Positions 22,607-31,315 are shown, counted from the stretch's first letter. The stretch: DNA of 64,000 nt from Natronomonas sp. CBA1123 (GCF_009741925.1 NZ_WPCC01000010.1:21395-85394); one strand, 5' to 3'. Numbers and translations: made by a program. The notes: a model not told the origin generated them from the letters alone.

Positions 22607-23617
22607 TCACCGACCCACGAGCTGGTACGCCTTCTTCGCCGCGGTCATCCCCAATCCACCCGATTCGACGACGTAGTACGGCGTCAGCGTCGACCCGAAT
22701 TTGCTCTTGTACCGACTGAGTCGTTCGGTGTTGGCGCCGAGAAGGTCGTACGTCGACACCGACGGCCGCGGTGGGTCCTCGGCGACGTCCTCGATGATGT
22801 TCCAGTGGAGCAGTCCGTTGACCGCGACGCCGTCGTGGACACACCGGGTGCCGCCCTGCCAGAAGTACGCCGCGTCGTTCGAGTAGAGGACGGTGATGCC
22901 CGTGAGGAATCGTCCCTCGGCGTCGCGGGCGACGTAGGTGCGCGCGCGGTCTGTCGCCCGCATCGCTCGGACGAGGTCGCGGACGTAGGGCCACGACACC
23001 GACAGCGCCTCCCCCTGCTCGGCGTACCGCTTTCGGGTCTCGTCGAACACCGCTCGCGTGCCGTCCAGCCCCTCTCGCTCGACGGTCACGTCCAGCGCCG
23101 CCGCGTCGTTGATTTCACGGCGAAGACTCTTGCTCGCCGCCGTGAGCAACTCGTCCGGCGTGCGGTCGTCGACGTCCAGCCGGTAGGTCCACAGTGGTTC
23201 GGCGTCGAGGCCGTCCCAGACGTAGGGCCGAGGGTCGCCGTACGCGGTGGGACACACCAGCCGAAGCAGCGTCGCCCTCGAGTCGGCGCGGGTCGCATCA
23301 ACGACGAGGTCGGTGAATTCGCGGTTGAGCTTCTCCCGTTTGCTCCGTTTGGGGCTGGCCGGCATGAGCACGGGCCCGAGTCGTGAGACACCCATCCCGG
23401 GTGGCGGTGACGTGAGTACCCGCCCGAGTGGGGTCGACCGGCCGAACACCGGTAGCAGCGCCACCGGCCGGTCGCCGTTGAACCCCGCAAACAGCTGTAG
23501 GTCGCTGGCGGTGTGGTCGTCCAGCACTTCCAGCGCTTCGGGGGCATGGAACGGTTCGATTCCGTGGTCCGGAAGGGCGTCGTCCCACTCCGCAAGCGAG
23601 AGTCGTTCGAGTCGCAT
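22607..23617 (-). CDS. FemAB/GNAT-like transferase of the glycan island
   Basis: The 336-aa protein resembles FemAB-type double-GNAT proteins: an N-terminal half ending SPPPGMGVSRLGPVLMPA, then SLRREINDAAALDVTVEREG and a C-terminal half with ARTYVARDAEGRFLTGITVL, YFWQGGTRCVHDGVAVNGLL and STYDLLGANTERLSRYKSKFG. The last segment is the typical ending of this family. Members attach acyl or aminoacyl groups to extracellular polymers; here the glycan is the likely target. It is followed by the GT4 gene after 5 bp. Confidence 0.78.
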   Translation of the reverse strand: MRLERLSLAEWDDALPDHGIEPFHAPEALEVLDDHTASDLQLFAGFNGDRPVALLPVFGRSTPLGRVLTSPPPGMGVSRLGPVLMPASPKRSKREKLNREFTDLVVDATRADSRATLLRLVCPTAYGDPRPYVWDGLDAEPLWTYRLDVDDRTPDELLTAASKSLRREINDAAALDVTVEREGLDGTRAVFDETRKRYAEQGEALSVSWPYVRDLVRAMRATDRARTYVARDAEGRFLTGITVLYSNDAAYFWQGGTRCVHDGVAVNGLLHWNIIEDVAEDPPRPSVSTYDLLGANTERLSRYKSKFGSTLTPYYVVESGGLGMTAAKKAYQLVGR

Positions 23618-23642
23618 CTTCTGAGTGCTACGTTCCCGGCGC

Positions 23643-23652
23643 CTTCGTTACG
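23643..23652 (-). promoter_or_regulatory. CGTAACGAAG box at leaderless-promoter distance
   Basis: Minus-strand CGTAACGAAG, one mismatch from CATAACGAAG, ends 26 bp before ATG 23617. Confidence 0.45.
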
Positions 23653-23754
23653 GCTACCCTTCGGGCGCTTGCGGGGGAGTAGGCCGTTGCTACCGCGGGC
23701 TATCACCTGGGCGGTCGACGAAAGTAACGTTACCCTTCGGTGCGTCCTCGTGGT

Positions 23755-24291
23755 ATGGACCTACTGGCCGCCCTCGGGAACCCCGCCGACAGCGACCAGG
23801 TGCGCGCCGTCGCGGCCGCCCTCGCCGGCATCGAGCGCGACCTCCACGACGCGATACAGGACCACTACGAGGCGTTGGGCGCCGAGCCGCCGTCGGACCG
23901 CGGCCCGCCGGAGGAGCGCGTCGAACAACTCCAGCGCCTCGTCGAACACCACGTCGAGGGCGACCTCTGGGGATACTTCGTGGCCGAACAGGCGCCGACG
24001 GGTCTCGAGAACGCCGAAGCTGCCCGCAACTACGCCGATATCGAGGCGTCGGCGTGGGAACGACGGCGGGCGGAACTGGCGGCGTCGGTCGACGACGAGG
24101 AGGCGAGCGAACGCGAGCGGGCCGACCGCGCGGTCAGGCGACGCTTCGGCGTCGACATCGAGACGTTCGAGGAACACGTCGTCGGGTACTCGCCCGAGCG
24201 GACGCTCCGGCGGGCGCTCCGAGGGCCCGTCGATACCGACATTGAGCGCCTCCGCGTCGCCACTCGCGCGTTGGAACGACGGGGCGAGTGA
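23755..24291 (+). CDS. Hypothetical 178-aa acidic, helical protein
   Basis: The protein starts MDLLAALGNPADSDQVRAVA and is almost entirely charged amphipathic helix (for example PEERVEQLQRLVEHHVEGDL and ASERERADRAVRRRFGVD). There are no membrane segments, cysteines or recognisable catalytic motifs. It is divergent from the FemAB-like gene and marks the right edge of the glycan island. Family not recognised. Confidence 0.6.
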   Translation: MDLLAALGNPADSDQVRAVAAALAGIERDLHDAIQDHYEALGAEPPSDRGPPEERVEQLQRLVEHHVEGDLWGYFVAEQAPTGLENAEAARNYADIEASAWERRRAELAASVDDEEASERERADRAVRRRFGVDIETFEEHVVGYSPERTLRRALRGPVDTDIERLRVATRALERRGE

Positions 24292-24498
24292 CCGCCCGTA
24301 GAACCGGCCGATTCCGCGAGACGTGGACCACGGTTCGACGGTATGTCAGAGGCCGAACGGGCGTGCGGTCGCGGGGCGCGACCACGGCGTTCGCGGAACC
24401 GGCCACCCGAAACAACAACCCCCGAACGGTTGAATCTGGTCCCAAATATATTAGGTGTCGATGCTGCACGTCGCGTGGCGAATCGCCGTCCATCGACG

Positions 24499-24508
24499 AC
24501 TGTATTTA
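24499..24508 (+). promoter_or_regulatory. TATA-type promoter of the SCP2 gene
   Basis: GTATTTAAAC lies about 65 bp before ATG 24572. Another AT-rich stretch (AAATATATTAG) lies near 24444-24455. The remaining part of the gap 24292-24571 shows nothing else. Confidence 0.4.
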
Positions 24509-24571
24509 AACCCCCTCGGATTCGCGGAGTCAGGGTCAACGGTGGGGCGTACGACGTGCAGACGAATCACA

Positions 24572-25099
24572 ATGTCTCAGACAGACAGCGAAGAACTCAT
24601 TTTCCCGAGTCAGGCGTGGTTCGAGGAGTACAAACAGCGCATCAACGACAACGACCAGTACGAGGAGTTGGGGTCGGACTGGGGCGTCGATTTCAACGGC
24701 GACTTCATCTTTGAGATGCGGGAGATGCCTATCGACGACCTCGACACCGAGGCGATGCCGGAGTTCCTCCACGAGGAAATCGATACCTACGTCAGCGACG
24801 AGAACGGTACGCACGTCGGCTACGCCTTCCTCGGACTCGAGGGCGGGAAGTGTACCGAAGCCCGTTTCATCGAGAGCGAAGACGAGGTCGACGCCGGCTT
24901 CAAACTCATCGCCGACAACGAAACGTGGAAACAGCTGATGAAGGGCGAACTCGGCGTCGTCGACGGCATGATGTCCGGCCACTTCGACATCGAGGGTGAC
25001 ATGCAGAAAGTGATGCAGTACTCCCAGGCTGCGGTGCAGTTGACCGAATCGGCCGCCGACATCGACGCGGTGTACGCCGACGACGAGTTCTCCGCCTGA
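24572..25099 (+). CDS. SCP2 sterol-binding domain protein (1)
   Basis: The 175-aa protein starts MSQTDSEELIFPSQAWFEEY. Its C-terminal half is SCP2-like: ADNETWKQLMKGELGVVDGM and MSGHFDIEGDMQKVMQYSQA form the strand-helix hydrophobic pocket typical of SCP2 lipid-transfer proteins. It is soluble. Its gene converges with an acyl-CoA synthetase 4 bp away and a second SCP2 gene lies at 28967, suggesting a role in binding acyl-CoA or isoprenoid-type lipids. Ligand unknown. Confidence 0.82.
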   Translation: MSQTDSEELIFPSQAWFEEYKQRINDNDQYEELGSDWGVDFNGDFIFEMREMPIDDLDTEAMPEFLHEEIDTYVSDENGTHVGYAFLGLEGGKCTEARFIESEDEVDAGFKLIADNETWKQLMKGELGVVDGMMSGHFDIEGDMQKVMQYSQAAVQLTESAADIDAVYADDEFSA

Positions 25100-25103
25100 G
25101 CGT

Positions 25104-26756
25104 TCACTCGTCTTCCTTCAGCGCCTCGCGGTCCGTCTTGCCGATGTCCGTCAGCGGTACGCTGTCGAGGAACTCCACTTCTTTCGGCATCGCCTGGCGG
25201 GGGACCCGTCCGTCCAGATATTCTCGGACGTCCTCGGCGTCGATGCCGGCGCCGTTTTCGCGTTCGACGAATATCTTCACGCGCTCGCTGCCCGGGCGGT
25301 CGGGGTCGGGGACGCCGATGGTGGCGGGTCGACGGACGCCGTCCATCCCGAACAGCACCTCGTCGACCTCCTCGGCGTACACTTTCAGCCCCGAGACGTT
25401 TATCATGTTCTTCACGCGGTCGACGACGTAGAACCGCCCGCATTCGTCGACTTTCACCACGTCTCCGGTGGCGACGAAGCCGTCGTCGTCGAAGGGGTCC
25501 TCGGCGTTGAGATACCCCTTCATGCGCTGGGGGCCGGACAGACACATCTCCGCCTCCCGCTCGTCGGCGACGGCGTCCGGAATCGGAATCTCTTCGCCGC
25601 TGTCGACGTCCAGCAGTTTCACCTCGGTGTCGGGAACGGGGACGCCGACGGTCGGTTGCTCGAAGCCCTCGCCGTCGTCGTCAGTGCCCATCAGCGCCTC
25701 CTGAATCCCGGCGACGTTGAAGTGGGTTATCGGCGACATCTCCGAGAGGCCGTAGCCCTGTGAGAGGCCCGTCGAGCGCTCGCCGAAGCGCTCTTTCGTC
25801 TCGGTGGCCAGCGGCGCCGACCCCGCGATGCCGATGACGTCATGTTCGAGTTCCTCCTCCGCTATCTCCATGAACTGCGTGGGGACGCCGAACATCACGA
25901 TGGGGTCGTGTTCGGCGACGTGACGCCGCATCAACTCGGTGTCGCGGGCGTCGGGGACGACGAGTAAGTCCAGCCCCAAGGCGACGAGCATGTTGCCGAT
26001 AGAGTAGCCGTAGGAGTGATACATCGGTAACGAGAGCACCGCTGACTCCCGGCCGCGCATCAGGTCGGGGAGCCGCGACTGGGCGGCGATGGTCTGGAGC
26101 GCGTTGGCGACGAGGTTGCGGTGGGTGAGCAGACACCCCTTCGGGAGCCCCGTCGTCCCGCCAGTAAAGAGGATTGTGTGGGTGTCGTCGGGAGCGATGT
26201 CGACGGGGTCGGGGTCGCCGTCGCTTCCCTCGATGACGGCCGGCAGCCACTCGACTCCCGCCTCTGGGTCGTGGTCCGGCGGGTCCGCCGAGTAGTCATC
26301 GAGGTCGGTGAGGATGAGGTGTTCGACCGCGGCGGCCTCACGGAGTCGCTCCAGCAGTTCGCGGTGTTCGTCGTGGCCGATGAGCACCTCGGGGTCGCTC
26401 TGTTCGAGGCGGTAGACGAGGTCCTCGTCGGCGTCGAGGAAGTCGTTGGGAACGTGGACGCCGCCCGCCCGCGAGATGGCATGCGTCGCAAGCACGAACT
26501 GCGCCGAGGTGGGTAGCACCGTCGCCACCCGCGTACCCTTCTCGACGCCGCGGTCCTGAAGCGCGGCCGCGAGGGCGTCGGCGTCCTCGCGTAACTCCGC
26601 GTAGGTCACCGTCCGCCCCGACTGGACGACGCCCTGTTCGGGGTAGTCCTCGGCGGCGTCGTAGAGGAACCGATGCAGCGGGTGGTCGGGATACGGTTCC
26701 AGCGACTCGTCGATACCGAAGTCCTCGTACTCGTTGAACCACGGCGGCTCGGTCAT
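25104..26756 (-). CDS. AMP-forming acyl-CoA synthetase (class I adenylate-forming enzyme)
   Basis: The 550-aa enzyme activates a carboxylic acid with ATP and CoA. Motifs in order: ILFTGGTTGLPKGCLLTHRN (P-loop-like A3), MYHSYGYSIGNM, YGLSEMSPI (A5), ATGDVVKVDECGRFYVVDRV (A7-A8), KNMINVSGLKVYAEEVDEVL, and the adenylation lysine in LTDIGKTDREAL near the C-terminus. I used ATG 26756 (MTEPPWFNEY). Placement beside SCP2, acyl-CoA dehydrogenase and lipid-associated regulators points to a medium/long-chain acid. Exact substrate cannot be told. Confidence 0.93.
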   Translation of the reverse strand: MTEPPWFNEYEDFGIDESLEPYPDHPLHRFLYDAAEDYPEQGVVQSGRTVTYAELREDADALAAALQDRGVEKGTRVATVLPTSAQFVLATHAISRAGGVHVPNDFLDADEDLVYRLEQSDPEVLIGHDEHRELLERLREAAAVEHLILTDLDDYSADPPDHDPEAGVEWLPAVIEGSDGDPDPVDIAPDDTHTILFTGGTTGLPKGCLLTHRNLVANALQTIAAQSRLPDLMRGRESAVLSLPMYHSYGYSIGNMLVALGLDLLVVPDARDTELMRRHVAEHDPIVMFGVPTQFMEIAEEELEHDVIGIAGSAPLATETKERFGERSTGLSQGYGLSEMSPITHFNVAGIQEALMGTDDDGEGFEQPTVGVPVPDTEVKLLDVDSGEEIPIPDAVADEREAEMCLSGPQRMKGYLNAEDPFDDDGFVATGDVVKVDECGRFYVVDRVKNMINVSGLKVYAEEVDEVLFGMDGVRRPATIGVPDPDRPGSERVKIFVERENGAGIDAEDVREYLDGRVPRQAMPKEVEFLDSVPLTDIGKTDREALKEDE

Positions 26757-26914
26757 ACCCGGGAGTTCTCCCACGGCGGCCAAACGCTGTGCGCTCGTAT
26801 GCGAGGCCGTTTATGCAGTCCGCCCTCGCGGAGAACACCGACGGCGTTCGACAGACGACTGGGCCGGCTCACGGCCGTGGTCCGGAGTAGTGCCGTCCGG
26901 AACCCTATCTAGAT

Positions 26915-26950
26915 AATTTTTATACTTCTGTACTAGAAATTTTATAAAAA
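26915..26950 (+). promoter_or_regulatory. AT-rich promoter region of the HTH-DICT pair
   Basis: The stretch contains ATAATTTTTATAC and TTTATAAAAA, the most AT-rich spot in the neighbourhood. TTTATAAAAA (26941-26950) lies about 47 bp before ATG 26997, giving a short leader. Confidence 0.45.
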
Positions 26951-26996
26951 CGTTATGCTGTGTGGTACGCTATCAAGGAATCTAGGGGTTACAGAG

Positions 26997-27401
26997 ATGC
27001 CTGACGAAACGGAACTCACGGAGGGGGATGCCGGCGAACCGAGGTGGGATGAGGGGGCACTCGACGCCGTGTCGTCACCCGATGCCCTCTTTCGAGCGCT
27101 CGCCAACCGGACGCGTCGGCGAGTGCTGGGGTATCTCCTCGAACGGGAGGACGCCACCTTCGAGGAGTTGATCGACATCCTCACCGGGTGGGTCGCTTCC
27201 GAGGGGGTGGTCGTCGGGCCGGACGAGCGGCGGCAACTCGAAATCCGGCTGTATCACCACCACCTTCCGTTGCTCGCCGACAGCGGACTGGTCGCCTACG
27301 ACCGCGAGGAGATGGAAATCCGCCTCGAAACGGTTCCGGATGCCGTGGCCGACCTGATTCGGTTCTCGACCCGAATCGAACAACCTCCAGAGTCGGAGTG
27401 A
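26997..27401 (+). CDS. DUF7344-like HTH regulator without membrane helices
   Basis: The 134-aa protein begins MPDETELTEGDAGEPRWDEG and has the HTH core DALFRALANRTRRRVLGYLL, FEELIDILTGWV and RRQLEIRLYHHHLPLLADSG. It is like DUF7344 but ends without membrane helices. It is followed after 20 bp by a DICT-domain gene, a pairing that suggests a small sensory-transcription unit. ATG 26955 is an alternative start. Confidence 0.75.
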   Translation: MPDETELTEGDAGEPRWDEGALDAVSSPDALFRALANRTRRRVLGYLLEREDATFEELIDILTGWVASEGVVVGPDERRQLEIRLYHHHLPLLADSGLVAYDREEMEIRLETVPDAVADLIRFSTRIEQPPESE

Positions 27402-27421
27402 CACGGAGCCACACGCGCGCT

Positions 27422-28126
27422 ATGTCGCTGGAATCCATCCTCGAAAACGCCGAGCGACACCAGAAGTCGGTCGTCTACTACCGGCGGGAACCCGACGATT
27501 TCGGCTCGCAGTTCGCCACCCGAAACGTCGACATCACGTACAGAGACCTGCCGCCGGCGGGTCCCGACCCGTTCGTCGTCGTCCGCGATGGCGAGCGGTT
27601 TCGTGGCGCGGTGTCGGCCGACACGCTCCGAGAGTTCCTCCGGCCACCGATTCGCCAGCCCGACGACCTCGGGGAACTGTCCCCCGCGTATCGCGCGGTT
27701 TTCGAGTTACTGGATACGACGGTGTTCGCCTCCTTGCACCGCCGCCAACTGCTCGCGACCTCTCGGGAACTCGAAGACCGCGCGTGGCGCGTCGGTCGCG
27801 GCACGTTCCACGTCGGGTTCCAGTCCGTCGCGGCGTTCGACGCCCAGCGGTCGCTGTACCGCCAACTGGCCGAGGTGACCGACATCGATATCCATATCCA
27901 CGTCATCCCCGAGGCGGACACCGAATCTCTCCGGGGCCTCCCCCTGACCGTCCACGTCGAGGCGGACGCCGACACCGGTCGGTACTGGTTTCTCGTCTTC
28001 GACGGCGACGGTGACGACCGACAGAAGTGTGCGCTCGTCGCCGAACAGCGCGGCCCGGACGAGTTCTACGGCACGTGGACGTACGACCCCTCACTCGTCG
28101 ACAGCGCGTTCGAAGCGGTTTCCTGA
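27422..28126 (+). CDS. DICT sensory domain protein
   Basis: The 234-aa protein starts MSLESILENAERHQKSVVYY. It has the DICT pattern: LLATSRELEDRAWRVGRGTF, HVGFQSVAAFDAQRSLYRQL, DIHIHVIPE and FLVFDGDGDDRQKCALVAEQ. DICT domains are presumed small-molecule or light-linked sensors in archaea and cyanobacteria; the ligand is unknown. There is no HTH in the protein, so it probably signals through the HTH protein encoded just upstream. Confidence 0.8.
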   Translation: MSLESILENAERHQKSVVYYRREPDDFGSQFATRNVDITYRDLPPAGPDPFVVVRDGERFRGAVSADTLREFLRPPIRQPDDLGELSPAYRAVFELLDTTVFASLHRRQLLATSRELEDRAWRVGRGTFHVGFQSVAAFDAQRSLYRQLAEVTDIDIHIHVIPEADTESLRGLPLTVHVEADADTGRYWFLVFDGDGDDRQKCALVAEQRGPDEFYGTWTYDPSLVDSAFEAVS

Positions 28127-28144
28127 AACGAACGAGACGCGCCG

Positions 28145-28795
28145 CTACGGCGCGATGGCCGCCATCACTTTCGCCTCTATCTTCCGGAGGTGTTCGCCCA
28201 CCGTCCCGTCCGAGCGGTCGAGGTGGTCGGCGATGTCCTGGTGGGTCGCCTCTCGCGGCACGCGGTAGTAGCCGACTTCCAGGGCTGCCTGCAACGTCTC
28301 CTGTTGTCGCGGCGTCAGCATCGAAAACAGCCGTTCTTCCTCGGGGACGTAGTCGCTTATCTGTTCGAGATTGAGGCCGAGGCCGTCCGGAACCTTCGGG
28401 ATGACCTCCCGAATCACGTCCTCTTCGCCGACGATGTGGGCGCGCAACCCGCCGTCGGCGGTGTACTCCAGCGGCATATCGAGGATGAGTTCGTACTCCC
28501 GAAACAGGCTGAGGAGGTCGACGACGGTGTCGTTCGGGACGAAGTGGGCGTAGATGGTGACGTGGTCTTCGCCCTCGGAAATCTGGTATTCGAGGATTTC
28601 GGGGGATTCGGAGGCGATTTCGCGTATCCGCTCGACGTCGCCGGAGAGCTGAAACAGCGTGATTGCGGTGTCGTCGTCCAGCAGACTGATGTTGTGGAGC
28701 AACTCCCGTGTGACGTTCGGCTCCGCCGCCAGCGTCTCGTCGACCGGATGCAACCCGCCCTCCCGAGGGATGATGACCGTCCGAACGTATCGCAT
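28145..28795 (-). CDS. Bat-type helix-turn-helix transcriptional regulator (HTH_10)
   Basis: The 216-aa protein starts MRYVRTVIIPREGGLHPVDE, an N-terminal sensor-like part, and ends with the bacterio-opsin-activator HTH_10 domain LTPRQQETLQAALEVGYYRV, THQDIADHLDRSDGTVGEHL. It is convergent with the DICT gene and divergent from the second SCP2 gene, whose promoter region contains ATATAAACGC and CATAAAGAC elements. Probably regulates the adjacent SCP2-acyl-CoA dehydrogenase unit; this is inferred from position. Confidence 0.88.
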   Translation of the reverse strand: MRYVRTVIIPREGGLHPVDETLAAEPNVTRELLHNISLLDDDTAITLFQLSGDVERIREIASESPEILEYQISEGEDHVTIYAHFVPNDTVVDLLSLFREYELILDMPLEYTADGGLRAHIVGEEDVIREVIPKVPDGLGLNLEQISDYVPEEERLFSMLTPRQQETLQAALEVGYYRVPREATHQDIADHLDRSDGTVGEHLRKIEAKVMAAIAP

Positions 28796-28966
28796 TGTAC
28801 CTTTCAATGGTAACTCATGGATATAAACGCTTGGCAACGGACCTCATCGGTAACGAATGAAGCGAACGGCGTCCTAACATAAAGACCCACCCATGGGAGG
28901 AACAATCCACAGGGACGAACGCCCGAACTGACTCGGTACACGGGGCCTCAGCCCCGAAATCCGACC

Positions 28967-29524
28967 ATGAGTGAACTCACAGACTGCATCGAAGCATCGC
29001 TCGAGAAGTCCGCAGACGAACTGGAAGCCGACCTCCCCGACCTGCTGGCCGACCTCGACGGACAGACCCGCGAGTTCGTCCAGGAGAACCCCGGCCTCTT
29101 CGGCCGCCTCGTCGGCCGCATGGACGAGATGGAAGTCGCGCCGTTCGTCGAGGCTAACCCCCAGACGGCCGACCAGTTCCAGAACTTCCTGTGGACCGGC
29201 ATGGAGGTCATCGTCGCGAACAGCCCCGAGGTCCAAGAGCAAATCGGCCAGGACATCACGGTCAACTTCGAGGCGACCGACTGCCCGATGGACGGCCACA
29301 TGCACGTCGACGGCTCCGAGAAGACGCTCACCGGCGGCGCCGGCACCTTAGAGGACCCGACGCTGAAAATCAGCGGTCCCGCCGACAACCTCGTCGGCCT
29401 CATCACCGGTGCCATCGACCCCGTCCAGGGGTTCATGAGCCAGCAGTACGAGATGGACGGCCCCGTCGCGACGGGCACCCAACTCGCCCCCATCATGGGG
29501 AGCCTCTCGGAGAGCTTCGAGTAA
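28967..29524 (+). CDS. SCP2 sterol-binding domain protein (2)
   Basis: The 185-aa protein has an N-terminal acidic helical part (MSELTDCIEASLEKSADELE) and a C-terminal SCP2 domain (GQDITVNFEATDCPMDGHMH, DPTLKISGPADNLVGLITGA, IDPVQGFMSQQYEMDGPVAT). It is separated by only 1 bp from the acyl-CoA dehydrogenase gene, so the two are translated from one message. It probably binds an acyl-CoA or lipid intermediate for that enzyme. Confidence 0.82.
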   Translation: MSELTDCIEASLEKSADELEADLPDLLADLDGQTREFVQENPGLFGRLVGRMDEMEVAPFVEANPQTADQFQNFLWTGMEVIVANSPEVQEQIGQDITVNFEATDCPMDGHMHVDGSEKTLTGGAGTLEDPTLKISGPADNLVGLITGAIDPVQGFMSQQYEMDGPVATGTQLAPIMGSLSESFE

Positions 29525-29525
29525 G

Positions 29526-30728
29526 ATGTACTACGACGACGACGGTGGGGAGTTCCGCGAAACCCTTCGGGCCCACCTCGAAGAGCACATCGAACCCATC
29601 GTCGACGAGGCCGACCGCGAGCCGCTGACACGCGAGGAGTTCCTCGAGTACACCGGCGTCCTCCGGGAACTCGACATCGGCTTCGAACCCGGCGTCGCCG
29701 AGGAGTACTTCGGCAACCTCGAACGGTTCACCATCGTCTCCGAGGAGGTCTCCCGGGTGTGGCCCAGCCTCAACGTCGCCTTACAGATGTCGTTCCCGTC
29801 GGTGTTCGTCCAACACGCCGCCGACGCGACGCAGGACGCGATGCTGGAGAAACTCCACGACGGCGAGTGTATCGGCTGTCTCGCCGTCACCGAACCCGAG
29901 GGCGGCAGCGACACCGCCCGACCAAACACCGTCGCCTACAAAGACGGTGACGAGTACGTCCTCGAAGGGAAGAAACAGTGGGTCGGCAACGCGCCCATCG
30001 CCGACGTGGCCTTGGTCGTCGCCCACGACGACGAAGCCGACACCCAGGACATGTTCCTCGTCGACCAAGCGAACTCGCCGTTCGAGACCGAAACGATGGA
30101 CAAACTCGGCTGGAAGGGCGTCAACAACGGGAAGATGTACTTCGACGGCGTGCGCATCCCCGAGGACAACCGCCTGTCGAACATCGTCGGCAACGCCCTG
30201 ATGGACGGCGCCGACATGCAGGAAATCGTCCCGTTCCCCGAGTCGGTTTCACAACTGTTCTTCGAACAGAAGGCGCTCAACGCGACGTTCTCGTTCATGC
30301 GGACGGGGATGTCGTTCATGGCCGTCGGCATCATGCAGGCCGCCTTCGAGGAAGCCCTCGAATACGCCGAAGAGCGCGAGACGTTCGGCAACCCCATCGG
30401 GTCGACCCAACTCGTCCAGGAAAAACTGTACGAGATTCTGCGGGACCTCGAAACGTCGCGACACCTCTCGCGGCACGCGCTGGAGTTGCTCGAACGCGGC
30501 GACGACCGCGCCCGCCTCATCTCCTCGCTGGCGAAGGGGTACACCGCCGAACGCTCCGTCGACGCCACCTACAACGCCCTGCAGATTCACGGCGGCGAGG
30601 GGCTGAAAACCGAGAACCGGCTCGAACGCTACTATCGGGACGCCAGCGTCATGACCATCCCCGACGGCACCACCGAGATTCAGAAACTCATCGTCGGTAA
30701 AGAGTTGACGGGGATGAGTGCTTACTAA
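29526..30728 (+). CDS. Acyl-CoA dehydrogenase
   Basis: The 400-aa flavoenzyme shows the family motifs CLAVTEPEGGSDTARPNTVA and GKKQWVGNAPIADVALVVA (central strands), a KGVNNGKMYFDGVRIPEDNR loop, and the C-terminal ALQIHGGEGLKTENRLERYY and TIPDGTTEIQKLIVG. It would oxidise an acyl-CoA to the enoyl-CoA, with electrons passed to ETF. The SCP2 protein encoded immediately upstream and the acyl-CoA synthetase nearby suggest one catabolic or modifying pathway. Confidence 0.93.
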   Translation: MYYDDDGGEFRETLRAHLEEHIEPIVDEADREPLTREEFLEYTGVLRELDIGFEPGVAEEYFGNLERFTIVSEEVSRVWPSLNVALQMSFPSVFVQHAADATQDAMLEKLHDGECIGCLAVTEPEGGSDTARPNTVAYKDGDEYVLEGKKQWVGNAPIADVALVVAHDDEADTQDMFLVDQANSPFETETMDKLGWKGVNNGKMYFDGVRIPEDNRLSNIVGNALMDGADMQEIVPFPESVSQLFFEQKALNATFSFMRTGMSFMAVGIMQAAFEEALEYAEERETFGNPIGSTQLVQEKLYEILRDLETSRHLSRHALELLERGDDRARLISSLAKGYTAERSVDATYNALQIHGGEGLKTENRLERYYRDASVMTIPDGTTEIQKLIVGKELTGMSAY

Positions 30729-30744
30729 CACCCACTTTTTACGA

Positions 30745-30868
30745 GAGGGGGTTTCCTCGCTCGCTACGCTCGCTGCGGGAACCCCCTCCCGCAAAAACTT
30801 GGGGAAAAACGACCCGGCGGCTCACTTCGCTCGCCGCCGGTGAATCGCTTCGGCGCGCTTCGCGCGCC
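30745..30868. terminator. Cluster of three hairpins between convergent genes
   Basis: Between the acyl-CoA dehydrogenase (ends 30728) and the universal stress gene (ends 30881) lie three inverted repeats: 30745-30756 with 30777-30788 (12-bp arms, one G-T), 30814-30821 with 30833-30840 (8-bp perfect arms CCGGCGGC/GCCGCCGG) and 30852-30858 with 30862-30868 (7-bp arms GGCGCGC/GCGCGCC). A T5 run and A5 runs flank the first. A bidirectional terminator or extragenic palindrome cluster is the likely explanation. Confidence 0.5.
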
Positions 30869-30880
30869 TCGCGAATGCTC

Positions 30881-31315
30881 TTACACCGACAGCACCGGCT
30901 GTGAGGCGTGGGCGAGGACGTACTCGGCGGCTTTCTCGATGACGGCTTCCGGGTCGCCCGTGACGGGTTCGCGTGGAATGACGACGAAATCGGCCTCCAG
31001 CGACTCCGTCACGTCGAGGATGACGCTGCCGGGGTGTTGAGAGAGCCGCGTCTGGGAGTAGCCGTACGCCGAGGAGTGGTCGATTGGGACGCCGTCGGCG
31101 ACCGCACGGACGCCGGCCATCACCTGCTCGCCGCGCTCGGCGATGGCGGCGGCCTCGACGCTGCCCTCCTCCATCGCCGCGGCGGCGTTCTCCCCGAGGA
31201 CGTACAGCGCGTGGACGACGGCGTCGTAGCGTTCGGCGATGGCCGTGGCGTACTCGACGGCCTCCATCGCCGCATCCGACCCGTCGACCGGAACGAGGAC
31301 CGTTTCGACCTCCAT
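30881..31315 (-). CDS. Universal stress protein family (UspA-like) 1
   Basis: The 144-aa protein starts MEVETVLVPVDGSDAAMEAV and ends HASQPVLSV, a single Usp domain. The usual GxxGx9G(S/T) nucleotide loop is not intact (VVIPREPVTGDPEAVIEKAA), so ATP binding is doubtful. Function is not otherwise evident. Confidence 0.88.
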   Translation of the reverse strand: MEVETVLVPVDGSDAAMEAVEYATAIAERYDAVVHALYVLGENAAAAMEEGSVEAAAIAERGEQVMAGVRAVADGVPIDHSSAYGYSQTRLSQHPGSVILDVTESLEADFVVIPREPVTGDPEAVIEKAAEYVLAHASQPVLSV

